The notes beneath the pieces are model-generated. The model saw only the letters and a list, made by a program, of their open reading frames with translations, ran no database searches and was not told the origin of the DNA. DNA of 8,641 bases from an uncultured Variovorax sp. (GTDB lineage Bacteria > Pseudomonadota > Gammaproteobacteria > Burkholderiales > Burkholderiaceae), in NCBI GenBank assembly GCA_946478645.1, contig CAMLCW010000219.1, positions 1 to 8,641 of the forward strand, read 5' to 3'. A program made the translations under genes and the position numbers. Shown piece by piece: positions 1 through 6,434 of the stretch. The first letter of the stretch is position 1; every line of letters begins with the position of its first letter.

Positions 1-5
1 AGATT

Positions 6-17
6 TGGATGGAAATC
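6..17 (+). repeat. Subterminal direct repeat, copy 1 (TGGATGGAAATC)
   Basis: This exact 12-base repeat has its second copy at 40-51, with 34 bases between start points. It fits the multiple terminal repeats, presumed transposase-binding sites, of IS21-family ends. Confidence 0.7.
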
Positions 18-39
18 GCCGGGATTAGTGGGTCACTTC

Positions 40-51
40 TGGATGGAAATC
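40..51 (+). repeat. Subterminal direct repeat, copy 2 (TGGATGGAAATC)
   Basis: This is the second exact copy of the 12-mer at 6-17. It lies 4 bases inside the proposed terminal ACA (53-55), so it would be the outermost repeat of the insertion-sequence end. Confidence 0.7.
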
Positions 52-142
52 AACAAGCTAGAGCAGCGGCGACCACCGATTTTCGTCAAGGCTGCGATCA
101 CGAGGAGAGCGAGGAGGTTGAGCGACGCGCCTTCGATCTCGG

Positions 143-2527
143 CTAGAAGAGCCCATGTTGCAACGTCGTCAAGGCCACGAAGCTTTCTCCCATGGGCTGA
201 AGAATGGCGTCGGCAATCGGCTGGAGCTGCCTACTGAGGTAGTGTTCGTAGTCGATGCGCGAACGGCGGGTTTCCAGCGGCTCCGGACCGTTTTGCGTCA
301 TGACGTACTGAATCCAGCCGCCTTTCTGATACTGCTTGGGCCGACCGACGCGGGCGTTGTGTTCGTCGGCGATGCGCGCGGCCCGGACCTGCGGCGGCAC
401 GTTGACCCGGTAGGCATCGAGCCGATGGCGCAGGCGCTTGCGGTAGATGAGCAGGTCATCCTTGGCGCCAGCCAGCGTCGACTTCGCATAGTCGGCCACG
501 AACTCCTTGTACGGCGCGCCCTGGAAGATGCGTGAAAGCAGGCCCTCCTGGAACTGCCGCGCCAGCGGGGTCCAGTCGCTGCGCGCCATCTCCAGGCCGC
601 GGTACACCATCTCCTCCTTGCCCGCGGCGTCGACACCGAGACCCGCATAGCGCTTCTTGCTGCCGACCTCCGAGCCGCGAATCGTGGGCATGAAGAACTT
701 CTTGTAGTGGGTGTCCACCTCGATCTCCAGAAAGCTCTCCAGCCCCTGCTCGTCGCGGAGCGTGCGCGTCCACCAGTCGTTGATGTCCGCCGCGAGGCTT
801 GCCGCGACGGCGTGCGCCTCCTCGTTGGCATGGGTGCGCTTGAGCCAGATGAAGATGGAGTCGGTATCGCCATAGATGGCCTCATAGCCCCGCTTCTCCA
901 CGAACTCGCGCGTGAGCTTCATCATCTCGTGGCCACGCAGGGTGACGGCGGACACCAGCTCGGGGTTGAAGAACCGGCACTCGCTCGCGCCCAGCACGCC
1001 GGCGAAGGAGTTCATGAGCAGCTTCAGAGCCTGCGACAGCGGCTCGTTCTTCGCGCGCTTGGCCTCATCCCGGGCCCGCCAGAGCGTGGTCACGATCTCG
1101 GGCAGGCAGTGCCTGTCACGCGAAAAAACGGTCCCCTTCGGTCCCATGACGCACCCGGCCGGATCGCTGGCGTTCGAGCCCTCGACGAGGCCCACCGGAT
1201 CGACCAGGAAGGTCCGGATGATCGAGGGGTAGAGGCTCTTGTAGTCCAGCACCACGACGGAGTCGTAGAAGCCCGGTTTCGAGTCCATCACATACCCGCC
1301 GGGATAGGCCTTGCTCGCAATCTCGCCCACGTTCGGCGCCACGTAGCCCAGCCGGTGCATCCGCGGCATGTAGTGGTGGCTGAACGCGGCAATCGAGCCG
1401 CCGAAGTGGTCGACCTGCAGTCCGGTGGTCTGGGCCCGCTCCATCACGAACTGCAGCAGCTTGGCCTTGTCGAAGATCCGCAGGACCAGTTCGCAGTCGC
1501 GGATGTTGTAGAACGCGAGCGCGGGCTTGTCTTCCTGGTAGCGCCGCTCGATCTCGGCCATCTTGTCGTACTCGTCGCCGATGGCCTTGCCCTCGCCGAG
1601 CAGCGCTTGCGAGACCGTCTCGAGGCTGAAGGACGGGAAGCTCCACACCGCGGCCTTCAGCGCGTCGATGCCGTCGATGACGACCCGGCCCGGTGTCGGC
1701 GCGAACAGGTAGCCCTGCTTGCCCGGATGGGTGCGCCATTCGATGGGGCGACGTTCCCGCCCGAGCAGGAGCGGCACGCCACAGTCGTTGGCCGTCTTCT
1801 GAAGCACCCGCAGGTCGAACTGGATGACGTTCCAGCCGATGAGGATGTCGGGGTCGTTGCGCTCGAACCAGTCATTGAGCTTCTCGAGCATCGCCCGGCG
1901 CGACGGGCAATAGACGAGCGAGAAGGGCATGGGCTCGTGCGACCCGGATGACGTCCCCTGCGGCGGCTCGCCCAGCATGAAGACGACACGCTCCGGCGTG
2001 CCGTCCAGCGCAATGGAATAGAGCGCTTCGTCCTGACTCGTCTCGATGTCCAGCGACACGACCTTCAGCACGGGCCGGAATTCGGGCGCGGGCTTGAGTT
2101 TGCAGTCGACGATGGTGGCGCCCTCTGTGCGCCCTCCTTCCACCCGCACGCCGGCGGTGATGAAACGTTCCATCAGGTAGCGGTCGTGCGGGCGCACGTC
2201 GGTTTCGAGCAGGGGAATGTTTTGTGCCTGGAGGGCGCGAGCCAACCGGCCGAGCGGGCGGAAGTGCTTCGCGTAGACACCGAGCACGGCTTCCTGCTGG
2301 AAGGTCCTGAGCTCCAACTCGCGTAGCTGCACGCCTTGCATGCTGGCAAGGTGGGCTTCGACCGCCGCCCTGTGCCGGGTGGCAACGAACGCAACGCTGC
2401 TGCGGGCGGTCAGGACCACTTTCCTCGGACCCGCATCGGTGGCCAGCCAGTACTCGATCTCCGTGCCGGCCGGCGCATCCCGCCAGTGGCGCGTGAGGAT
2501 GAAGCCCTTGAGTTCGGCAGATGTCAC
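143..2527 (-). CDS. polB: DNA polymerase II (family B, 3'-5' exonuclease proficient)
   Basis: This family B DNA polymerase, homologous to E. coli Pol II, acts in replication restart and damage bypass. Numbered from the chosen start, the exonuclease motifs are ExoI DIE at 160-162, ExoII GWNVIQFD near 231-238 and ExoIII YNIRDCE near 340-346. Polymerase motif A is DYKSLYPSI from Asp428, motif B is KLLMNSFAG at 502-510, and motif C is YGDTDS at 552-557 with catalytic Asp554 and Asp556. KKRYAG follows near 624-629. The protein ends in QHGLF, matching the C-terminal beta-clamp peptide (QLGLF in E. coli). Motif B has Ala509 where the family has Tyr. Start: the frame stays open to GTG 2653, with ATG at 2638. 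GTG 2527 gives 794 residues (E. coli 783) and places GFILTRHWRD where the family has it. The stretch upstream of 2527 also loses the strong GC3 bias. None of the three starts has a good Shine-Dalgarno. No LexA box was seen upstream. Confidence 0.96.
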   Translation of the reverse strand: MTSAELKGFILTRHWRDAPAGTEIEYWLATDAGPRKVVLTARSSVAFVATRHRAAVEAHLASMQGVQLRELELRTFQQEAVLGVYAKHFRPLGRLARALQAQNIPLLETDVRPHDRYLMERFITAGVRVEGGRTEGATIVDCKLKPAPEFRPVLKVVSLDIETSQDEALYSIALDGTPERVVFMLGEPPQGTSSGSHEPMPFSLVYCPSRRAMLEKLNDWFERNDPDILIGWNVIQFDLRVLQKTANDCGVPLLLGRERRPIEWRTHPGKQGYLFAPTPGRVVIDGIDALKAAVWSFPSFSLETVSQALLGEGKAIGDEYDKMAEIERRYQEDKPALAFYNIRDCELVLRIFDKAKLLQFVMERAQTTGLQVDHFGGSIAAFSHHYMPRMHRLGYVAPNVGEIASKAYPGGYVMDSKPGFYDSVVVLDYKSLYPSIIRTFLVDPVGLVEGSNASDPAGCVMGPKGTVFSRDRHCLPEIVTTLWRARDEAKRAKNEPLSQALKLLMNSFAGVLGASECRFFNPELVSAVTLRGHEMMKLTREFVEKRGYEAIYGDTDSIFIWLKRTHANEEAHAVAASLAADINDWWTRTLRDEQGLESFLEIEVDTHYKKFFMPTIRGSEVGSKKRYAGLGVDAAGKEEMVYRGLEMARSDWTPLARQFQEGLLSRIFQGAPYKEFVADYAKSTLAGAKDDLLIYRKRLRHRLDAYRVNVPPQVRAARIADEHNARVGRPKQYQKGGWIQYVMTQNGPEPLETRRSRIDYEHYLSRQLQPIADAILQPMGESFVALTTLQHGLF

Positions 2528-2880
2528 GGGATTCTGGAGAGAGACGGGAAAAGAGGGACGACGGACCTGGTCACGGGCGATTCTCGCCGCGCAACGTGCG
2601 TTGATCGATCGTAGGCGCGCGACCTGCGAAGTGTTCATGGAGCTCGCGACCACGCAGGGCCTATGTGCTCGGCGCGCGCTCCCAACCCGAAGCCCTGCAT
2701 CTGCTGGGCCGGTATGCCGTCAGCAACTGCTGGCCACATGCATTCGCCGCTGTGGGCCTGTCGAGACAAGCCCCGCATACATGCGCGAGATTGCCCGCAA
2801 GCCGTGCCGCCTGGCGCCGCGACCGGCCTCTTGCTCCCTTGCCGGCCGCGAAAGGCCCGCGCTCGAAACGAAAGGCGCTC
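2528..2880. other. Non-coding stretch between polB and the end of the ABC/Bug gene array
   Basis: No convincing gene is present on either strand. This region must hold the polB promoter if polB is transcribed independently, and the end of the long upstream transcript. I looked for a CTGT-N8-ACAG LexA operator, since Pol II is SOS-induced in E. coli, and found none. I also found no GC hairpin followed by a T-run. The only symmetry noticed is CAGCAACTGCTG at 2721-2732, a short perfect inverted repeat with a 2-base centre, whose meaning is unknown. If polB starts at ATG 2638 or GTG 2653, the non-coding part shrinks to about 230-240 bases. Confidence 0.6.
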
Positions 2881-3858
2881 TCACTGCGCCGGGACGATTC
2901 TCCGCGCCTTGACGACCTCGCCCCACATCTTCGTCTCAGTGCGGCTCAGTTCATTCAGTTCCTCCGCCGTGCTTCCCACCGCGACGGCCGACACTGCGGC
3001 GAGGCGCTCCTTGACCTCGGGCATCGATGCCACCGATCGCCAGGCATCCGTCAATGCCGCGACGACCTCCTTCGGCGTTCCCGCGGGCGCCCACACGGCA
3101 TACCACCCATCGATCACGAACCCCGGCACTGTCTCCTTGTCGGTAGGAATCCCGGACATTCCCTCGGCCCGGCGCGAGCCCGTCTGCGCCAGCGCGCGCA
3201 CCTTGCCGCTGGCCACCAGGGCCGAAACCTGTGCGGCGGGGCTCATCGAGAGCTGGACCACGTTCGACATCAGGTCGCCGCTGAAATTGCCCGCGTAGTT
3301 CACCGGCAGAACTTCCGCACCTGTCTGGTGAGCGAGAAGCTGCGAGCCGAGATAGGCGGCAGAGGCGAATCCGGTGACGCCCATCGCGAGCTTGCCCGGA
3401 TGCGCCTTCGCGTGAGTCACGAGCTCCGCGAAGGTTGCGATCGGGACCTGCGCGTTTACCATCCAGACGAAGGGCGAAGCCGCGAACCTGGAGACGGGGA
3501 CCAGTTCCTTTCGCGGGTCGTACGGCAGATTGGCGACCATGTGAGGATTCATCGTGATCGTCTGATTGAAAGCGAAAAGCAACGTGTACCCGTCCGGCTT
3601 TGCGCGCGTCACCTTCTGGACGCCGATGACGCCGCTGGCCCCCACCACGTTGTCGACCACCACCGGCTGGCCGAGCACATCCGACAGTTTCTGGGCGCCG
3701 AGCCGACCGATGATGTCGACGCCGGTGCCCGCGCCGGCCGGCAGCACGAGCGTGATGGGCCGGGAGGGGTACTTGGCTTGCGAGGCGGCGGCCAGGGGAA
3801 TGCCGAGCGCCGCGCTGGCCAACAGTGCCGCGACGTACCGTCTTGCTGCTTTCTTCAT
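2881..3858 (-). CDS. Bug/TctC-family periplasmic solute-binding protein (tripartite tricarboxylate transporter type)
   Basis: This 325-residue protein belongs to the Bug (TctC) family, which binds carboxylates and similar small organic molecules in the periplasm. Residues 1-25 form a Sec signal peptide: a basic MKKAARR start, a hydrophobic core, and an Ala-rich cleavage region before SQAKYP. The mature protein opens with the family hallmark YPSRPITLVLP (30-40), then a ligand-loop region ending VDIIGR, then LGQPVVVDN (62-70) and GASGVIG (73-79). Other family landmarks are KPDGYTLL (87-94), PYDPRKELVPVS (112-123), LPVNYAG (184-190), GKVRALA and WYAVWAPAGTPKEVV. Length is normal for the family. 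The start ATG 3858 has AGGAGA at 3866-3871 with a 7-base spacer. The gap to the upstream flavoprotein stop is 23 bases, so it is probably the last gene of the operon. No TctA/TctB membrane partners are in the window, as is usual for orphan Bug genes of Burkholderiales. The ligand is not predictable. Confidence 0.93.
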   Translation of the reverse strand: MKKAARRYVAALLASAALGIPLAAASQAKYPSRPITLVLPAGAGTGVDIIGRLGAQKLSDVLGQPVVVDNVVGASGVIGVQKVTRAKPDGYTLLFAFNQTITMNPHMVANLPYDPRKELVPVSRFAASPFVWMVNAQVPIATFAELVTHAKAHPGKLAMGVTGFASAAYLGSQLLAHQTGAEVLPVNYAGNFSGDLMSNVVQLSMSPAAQVSALVASGKVRALAQTGSRRAEGMSGIPTDKETVPGFVIDGWYAVWAPAGTPKEVVAALTDAWRSVASMPEVKERLAAVSAVAVGSTAEELNELSRTETKMWGEVVKARRIVPAQ

Positions 3859-3881
3859 GGATCTGTCTCCTGGTTTTTTGC

Positions 3882-4490
3882 TCACGAGGCGGGTTGCTGT
3901 TCGTCGCGCAGGGGCCGCAGGCTGCGGGCCAGCCGATCGATCTCTCGCAACATCGGCTCGACTGCCGCGACGATTGCATCGGTGGCCACGAAGGATCGAT
4001 CCGCATCCAGCCGGCTCGCGATGTCCGCAACCGCGATCGACTCCACGACCGGCACCATCCGGAGCGCGCACAGCAGCGGCTTGGCCGCCTGTACCGCGCG
4101 GATGCCTCCCGAGATGCCGCCATAGCTCACGAACCCAACCGGCTTGTAGTGCCACTCCCGTGACAGGAACGTGAGCGCATTGACGAACGACGACGGAGGA
4201 AAGTGGTTGTATTCGGGAATGACGAAAACGAAGGCGTCGGCTTCCTGCACCTTGGCAGCCCATGCCCGTGTATGCGCATGGGCGTATTCGCCCAGCCGAG
4301 GGTGCCTTGGTTCGTCGAAGACGGGCAGGTCGAACGTCTTCAGGTCGACCCGTTCGACTGCGAGCCTGCCGGAACGGCTCGCTTCCCCGGCGAACCATTG
4401 GGCCACTGCATCCCCTACCCTGCCCGCGCGGGTGCTGCACGTCACGACATGCAACCTCGGCGCCTGCTCGATGGTGTTCGAAAGCTGCAT
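3882..4490 (-). CDS. NAD(P)H-dependent FMN reductase-family flavoprotein
   Basis: This 202-residue cytosolic protein has a flavodoxin-like fold of the NADPH-dependent FMN reductase family (FMN reductases, quinone, azo and chromate reductases). Seen in the sequence are a first beta strand, LHVVTCSTRAGRVG (13-26), whose STRxGR loop binds FMN phosphate, then VFVIPEYNH (88-96), the flavin-ring loop, and FVSYGGISGG (120-129), also a flavin contact. There is no signal peptide. The start ATG 4490 has GGAAGG at 4498-4503 with a 7-base spacer. The upstream gene ends only 3 bases earlier, so that Shine-Dalgarno lies inside the upstream coding sequence. As part of a catabolic operon it could supply reduced flavin to a monooxygenase or reduce a quinone or nitro/azo intermediate directly. 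No monooxygenase is visible, so which role applies is open. Confidence 0.9.
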   Translation of the reverse strand: MQLSNTIEQAPRLHVVTCSTRAGRVGDAVAQWFAGEASRSGRLAVERVDLKTFDLPVFDEPRHPRLGEYAHAHTRAWAAKVQEADAFVFVIPEYNHFPPSSFVNALTFLSREWHYKPVGFVSYGGISGGIRAVQAAKPLLCALRMVPVVESIAVADIASRLDADRSFVATDAIVAAVEPMLREIDRLARSLRPLRDEQQPAS

Positions 4491-4493
4491 GTT

Positions 4494-4889
4494 TCAGCCT
4501 TCCAGGACCTTGGTGGCTTGCCAATGCAGCAGCCTCAACCCGTCCTCGGCCCGGACCCAGACCGTGACGAAAGCGTTGTCCATGACCTTGATCTGGCCTG
4601 CGACGTCCAGGGTCGTGCGGGTCTTGCCGCTCAACAGCGCAACAGGACCGCCGGTCCGGACGCACTGGCCGGAGCGCATCGCTTCGACGAAGCGGTACCT
4701 GCCTGCCGCGATCGACGCGAGGAAAGCGGCCTTGTCGTCGGTCTTTCCGTTCGCGTGGGTGTGGCGGTAGTCGGGCGCGAGCATCTGCTCGAGCGCGGCC
4801 AGGTCCTGCCGGTACAACGCTTGGTATCTGGCTTCGTCGGCGGCGAGGACCTGCGATTCGATGGTGGAGTTCGTCATGGGCATCGTCAT
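4494..4889 (-). CDS. Small NTF2-like / DUF4440 family protein
   Basis: This 131-residue protein has the alpha+beta-cone pattern of NTF2-like (SnoaL/DUF4440) domains. An N-terminal helix (about 9-37, ADEARYQALYRQDLAALEQML) leads into APDYRHTHANGKTDDKAAFLASIAAGRYRF (38-67), followed by beta strands with ALLSGKTRTTLDV and a final LLHWQATKV strand. Asp40, His43, His45 and His122 are possible pocket residues. Members include isomerases, dehydratases and pure ligand-binding proteins, so no reaction can be assigned. The ATG at 4889 overlaps the TGA of the upstream hydrolase as ATGA, which favours translational coupling. Two more in-frame ATGs, at 4883 and 4877, are alternative starts. Position between the FAH-family enzyme and the flavoprotein suggests a role in the same pathway. 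Confidence 0.85.
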   Translation of the reverse strand: MTMPMTNSTIESQVLAADEARYQALYRQDLAALEQMLAPDYRHTHANGKTDDKAAFLASIAAGRYRFVEAMRSGQCVRTGGPVALLSGKTRTTLDVAGQIKVMDNAFVTVWVRAEDGLRLLHWQATKVLEG

Positions 4890-5668
4890 GCGCCCTGCGC
4901 GACCACGTCGTTGCTCAGCACCCCCACGCCCTCGATGTCGACCTCGAAGGTGTCGCCGGGCCGAAGCGGTCCCACGCCGCCCGGCGTTCCGGTCATGATG
5001 AGGTCGCCCGGCATCAAGGTGATCGACCTGCTCAGGTAGGCCACGAGCGCGTCGACGCCGAAGAGCAGGTCGGAGGTGTCGCAGTCCTGGACGACCGCCC
5101 CGTTCAAGCGTCCCCGCATCCGCAGCTTCGAAGGGTCCACCGCCGTCTCGATGCAGGGACCGATCGGCGCGAAGGTGTCGAACGCCTTGCCGATGGTCAT
5201 GAGACCCATTGCCATTTCCTGTCGCTGGATCGTGCGTTCGCTCACGTCGTTGCCGCAGGTGTAGCCGAAGACATAGCTCAGCGCGTCCGCCCGCGCGATG
5301 TTCCTCGCTTGGCGCCCGATCACCGCGACGAGTTCGCTCTCGTAGTGCACGATGGTGCTGCCTTCGGGGTAGACGATGCGCTCGCCATGGGCAATCAACG
5401 CGGTGTCAGGCTTCATGAAGAGCGGCGCAATCTCCGGGAGCTCGCGACCGGTCTCGAGGATGTGGGCCTTGTAGTTGAAGCCGACGCCGAAGATGCGCGG
5501 ATGCGCCACGGTCGGCGGCAGGAGCGCCAGGCTCGCGAGTGGCCAGGTCTCCTCGCCCAGCTCGATCGCCCCCTCGAAGGGCGACGCCTTCAGCGCCCGC
5601 ACCGTTGCCGGCCCGTCCAGCACGCCGAACTGCGGTCGCCCTGCCTCCAGAAACTTGTAGATCTTCAT
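4886..5668 (-). CDS. Fumarylacetoacetate hydrolase (FAH) family protein
   Basis: This 260-residue cytosolic enzyme of the FAH superfamily uses a divalent metal to cleave, decarboxylate, isomerise or hydrate 2-oxo acids and acylpyruvates, often late in aromatic-ring catabolism. Landmarks are RIFGVGFNYKAHILETG (58-74), PLFMKP (82-87) and HYESELVAVIGR (108-119). Glu110 and Glu112, together with Asp141 of GNDVSERTIQ (139-148), are the likely metal ligands. Also present are GKAFDTFAPIGP (160-171), LMPGDLIMTGTPGGVGPL (218-235) and a final DTFEVDIEGVGVLSN strand pair. The frame is open far upstream, but ATG 5668 is right: it has AGGAG at 5676-5680 with a 7-base spacer and the usual family N-terminus MKIYKF. 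The preceding permease stops 10 bases upstream. Its stop TAG is part of the TAGGAG sequence, so termination and re-initiation may be linked. The exact reaction is not predictable. Confidence 0.93.
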   Translation of the reverse strand: MKIYKFLEAGRPQFGVLDGPATVRALKASPFEGAIELGEETWPLASLALLPPTVAHPRIFGVGFNYKAHILETGRELPEIAPLFMKPDTALIAHGERIVYPEGSTIVHYESELVAVIGRQARNIARADALSYVFGYTCGNDVSERTIQRQEMAMGLMTIGKAFDTFAPIGPCIETAVDPSKLRMRGRLNGAVVQDCDTSDLLFGVDALVAYLSRSITLMPGDLIMTGTPGGVGPLRPGDTFEVDIEGVGVLSNDVVAQGA

Positions 5669-5675
5669 GTCGTCG

Positions 5676-5681
5676 CTCCTA
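5676..5681 (-). promoter_or_regulatory. Ribosome binding site TAGGAG that decides the FAH-family start
   Basis: On the minus strand TAGGAG lies 7 bases upstream of ATG 5668. Its first three bases are the stop codon of the upstream permease gene. This strong Shine-Dalgarno excludes the much longer open frame that would otherwise extend to 5959. Confidence 0.75.
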
Positions 5682-6434
5682 TGGTTGAACCTTGAAGGCC
5701 AGTTTGCGAAGCGCGGCCAGCACGCCGTTGCAAAGCAGCACCAGCGCCGTCGCAAGGACGATGCCGTAATACACCCCGGTCGAGTCGCCGAGCTGCCTGG
5801 CCTGCTCGATGCCGTGTCCGATCCCCACCTTCGCCGCGAGGTACTCGGCAACGAGCGCCGCGCTGACCGCCCACGGCAAGGCGACCTGAAGTCCCGTGAA
5901 CATGAAGGGAAGCACGCTCGGGATGACGACATGCCGCGTGAGCTGCAGCGGACTGGCACCGAACACTCTCGCTGTCATGACCAGGCGCGCGTTCACGGTG
6001 GCCAGGCCTGCATAGGTCAGCGAGAAGACGATGAAGAGGACCGTCAGCGCGACCAGCATCACCTTGGGCGCCCATCCGGTGCCGAACCAGAGCACGAGAA
6101 GCGGGACCAGGCCCAGTTTCGGAATGCCCATGAGGGCCGTGATGAACGGCTGCACCATCGCGTCGAGCCGCGGAGCGAGCCTGAGCATGCACGCGATGGC
6201 GCATCCGCACGCGGCACCGATCGACGTGCCCGCCAGCAGCAGGTGACCGGTCGCGACCAGGTCGGCAAGGAGCCTGCCCGCCAGCAGTTCCGACCCGACG
6301 CGCGCAGCGACCTGACCGATGCCGGGGACCCAGTAGTCCCCGACCCCACGGCTCGCGAGTTCCCACGCCGCTGCGAAAGCGACCAGGCCCAGCGCCCTGG
6401 CCAAAAGCACCTCCTGCCGCGTCACGACTGGCAT
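5679..6434 (-). CDS. ABC transporter permease (BPD_transp_1 family), second permease of the cluster
   Basis: This 251-residue inner-membrane protein is of the SsuC/TauC/ThiX-like binding-protein-dependent permease type. About six hydrophobic segments are visible, at roughly 10-28, 60-86, 95-115, 123-145, 175-200 and 220-240. The cytoplasmic coupling loop that contacts the ATPase reads ARVFGASPLQLTRHVVIPSVLPFMFTG in outline (about 155-181), with the conserved GA and the downstream IP-x3-P. The pre-loop motif IPKLGLVPLLVLWFG (104-118) is typical of nitrate/taurine/thiamine-precursor permeases. The start ATG 6434 lies inside the ATPase gene (13-nt overlap) and has no clear Shine-Dalgarno, so translation is probably coupled. 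It is clearly related to, but different from, the other permease at 7255-8034. The two probably form a heterodimer. Confidence 0.92.
   Translation of the reverse strand: MPVVTRQEVLLARALGLVAFAAAWELASRGVGDYWVPGIGQVAARVGSELLAGRLLADLVATGHLLLAGTSIGAACGCAIACMLRLAPRLDAMVQPFITALMGIPKLGLVPLLVLWFGTGWAPKVMLVALTVLFIVFSLTYAGLATVNARLVMTARVFGASPLQLTRHVVIPSVLPFMFTGLQVALPWAVSAALVAEYLAAKVGIGHGIEQARQLGDSTGVYYGIVLATALVLLCNGVLAALRKLAFKVQP

Larger units (their letters stand above)
1..55. mobile_element. Probable terminal end of an IS21-family insertion sequence (only the end is in the window)
   Basis: The first 55 bases carry the 12-mer TGGATGGAAATC twice in direct orientation (6-17 and 40-51), with the block GTGGGTCACTTC between them, and finish with TCAACA at 50-55. 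Read on the minus strand the end begins TGTTGATTTCCATC. IS21-family elements have TGT...ACA ends followed by several subterminal copies of a short repeat, which is what is seen. I infer that the element body, with istA/istB, lies to the left of base 1 and that its boundary is at 55. No transposase is visible and the target duplication cannot be checked, so the family call rests on end structure alone. The insertion lies downstream of polB and leaves that gene intact. Confidence 0.55.

Noticed and set aside
33..200. Minus-strand frame past the polB stop encoding a hydrophobic stretch (SLNLLALLVIAALTKIGG) cut by the insertion-sequence end
   Set aside because: Its third positions are GC-rich and it looks like a membrane helix, but the frame has no ATG, GTG or TTG before the hydrophobic part and mostly overlaps the polB 3' end. 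It could be a gene remnant, but the support is too weak to call.
28..237. Plus-strand 69-codon frame at the left edge
   Set aside because: It starts inside the insertion-sequence end, runs antisense into polB, and shows no family resemblance.
707..1951. Plus-strand open frame of 414 codons opposite polB
   Set aside because: The opposite strand encodes unmistakable Pol II motifs. The plus-strand product has no domain signature and is compositionally biased.
2721..2732. Short palindrome CAGCAACTGCTG as an operator
   Set aside because: A single 5-bp arm inverted repeat is expected by chance in a GC-rich intergenic region, and it matches no operator I know.
2831..2880. Possible terminator hairpin after the Bug gene (GGCC-tttcgc-GGCC on the minus strand)
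   Set aside because: The stem is only four base pairs and is not followed by a T-run, so it is not convincing as an intrinsic terminator.
2665..4125. Plus-strand open frame of 486 codons
   Set aside because: It lies antisense to the Bug and flavoprotein genes and is rich in Arg, His and Ala with no recognisable motif. It is the usual long antisense frame of high-GC coding DNA.
3859..4665. Upstream extension of the Bug frame to 594 codons
   Set aside because: A normal signal peptide and an AGGAGA site define the start at 3858. The extension overlaps the flavoprotein and NTF2-like genes in another frame.
5669..5959. Upstream extension of the FAH-family frame to 357 codons
   Set aside because: It overlaps the permease gene out of frame, is Arg/Ser-rich, and a strong ribosome binding site sits directly before ATG 5668.
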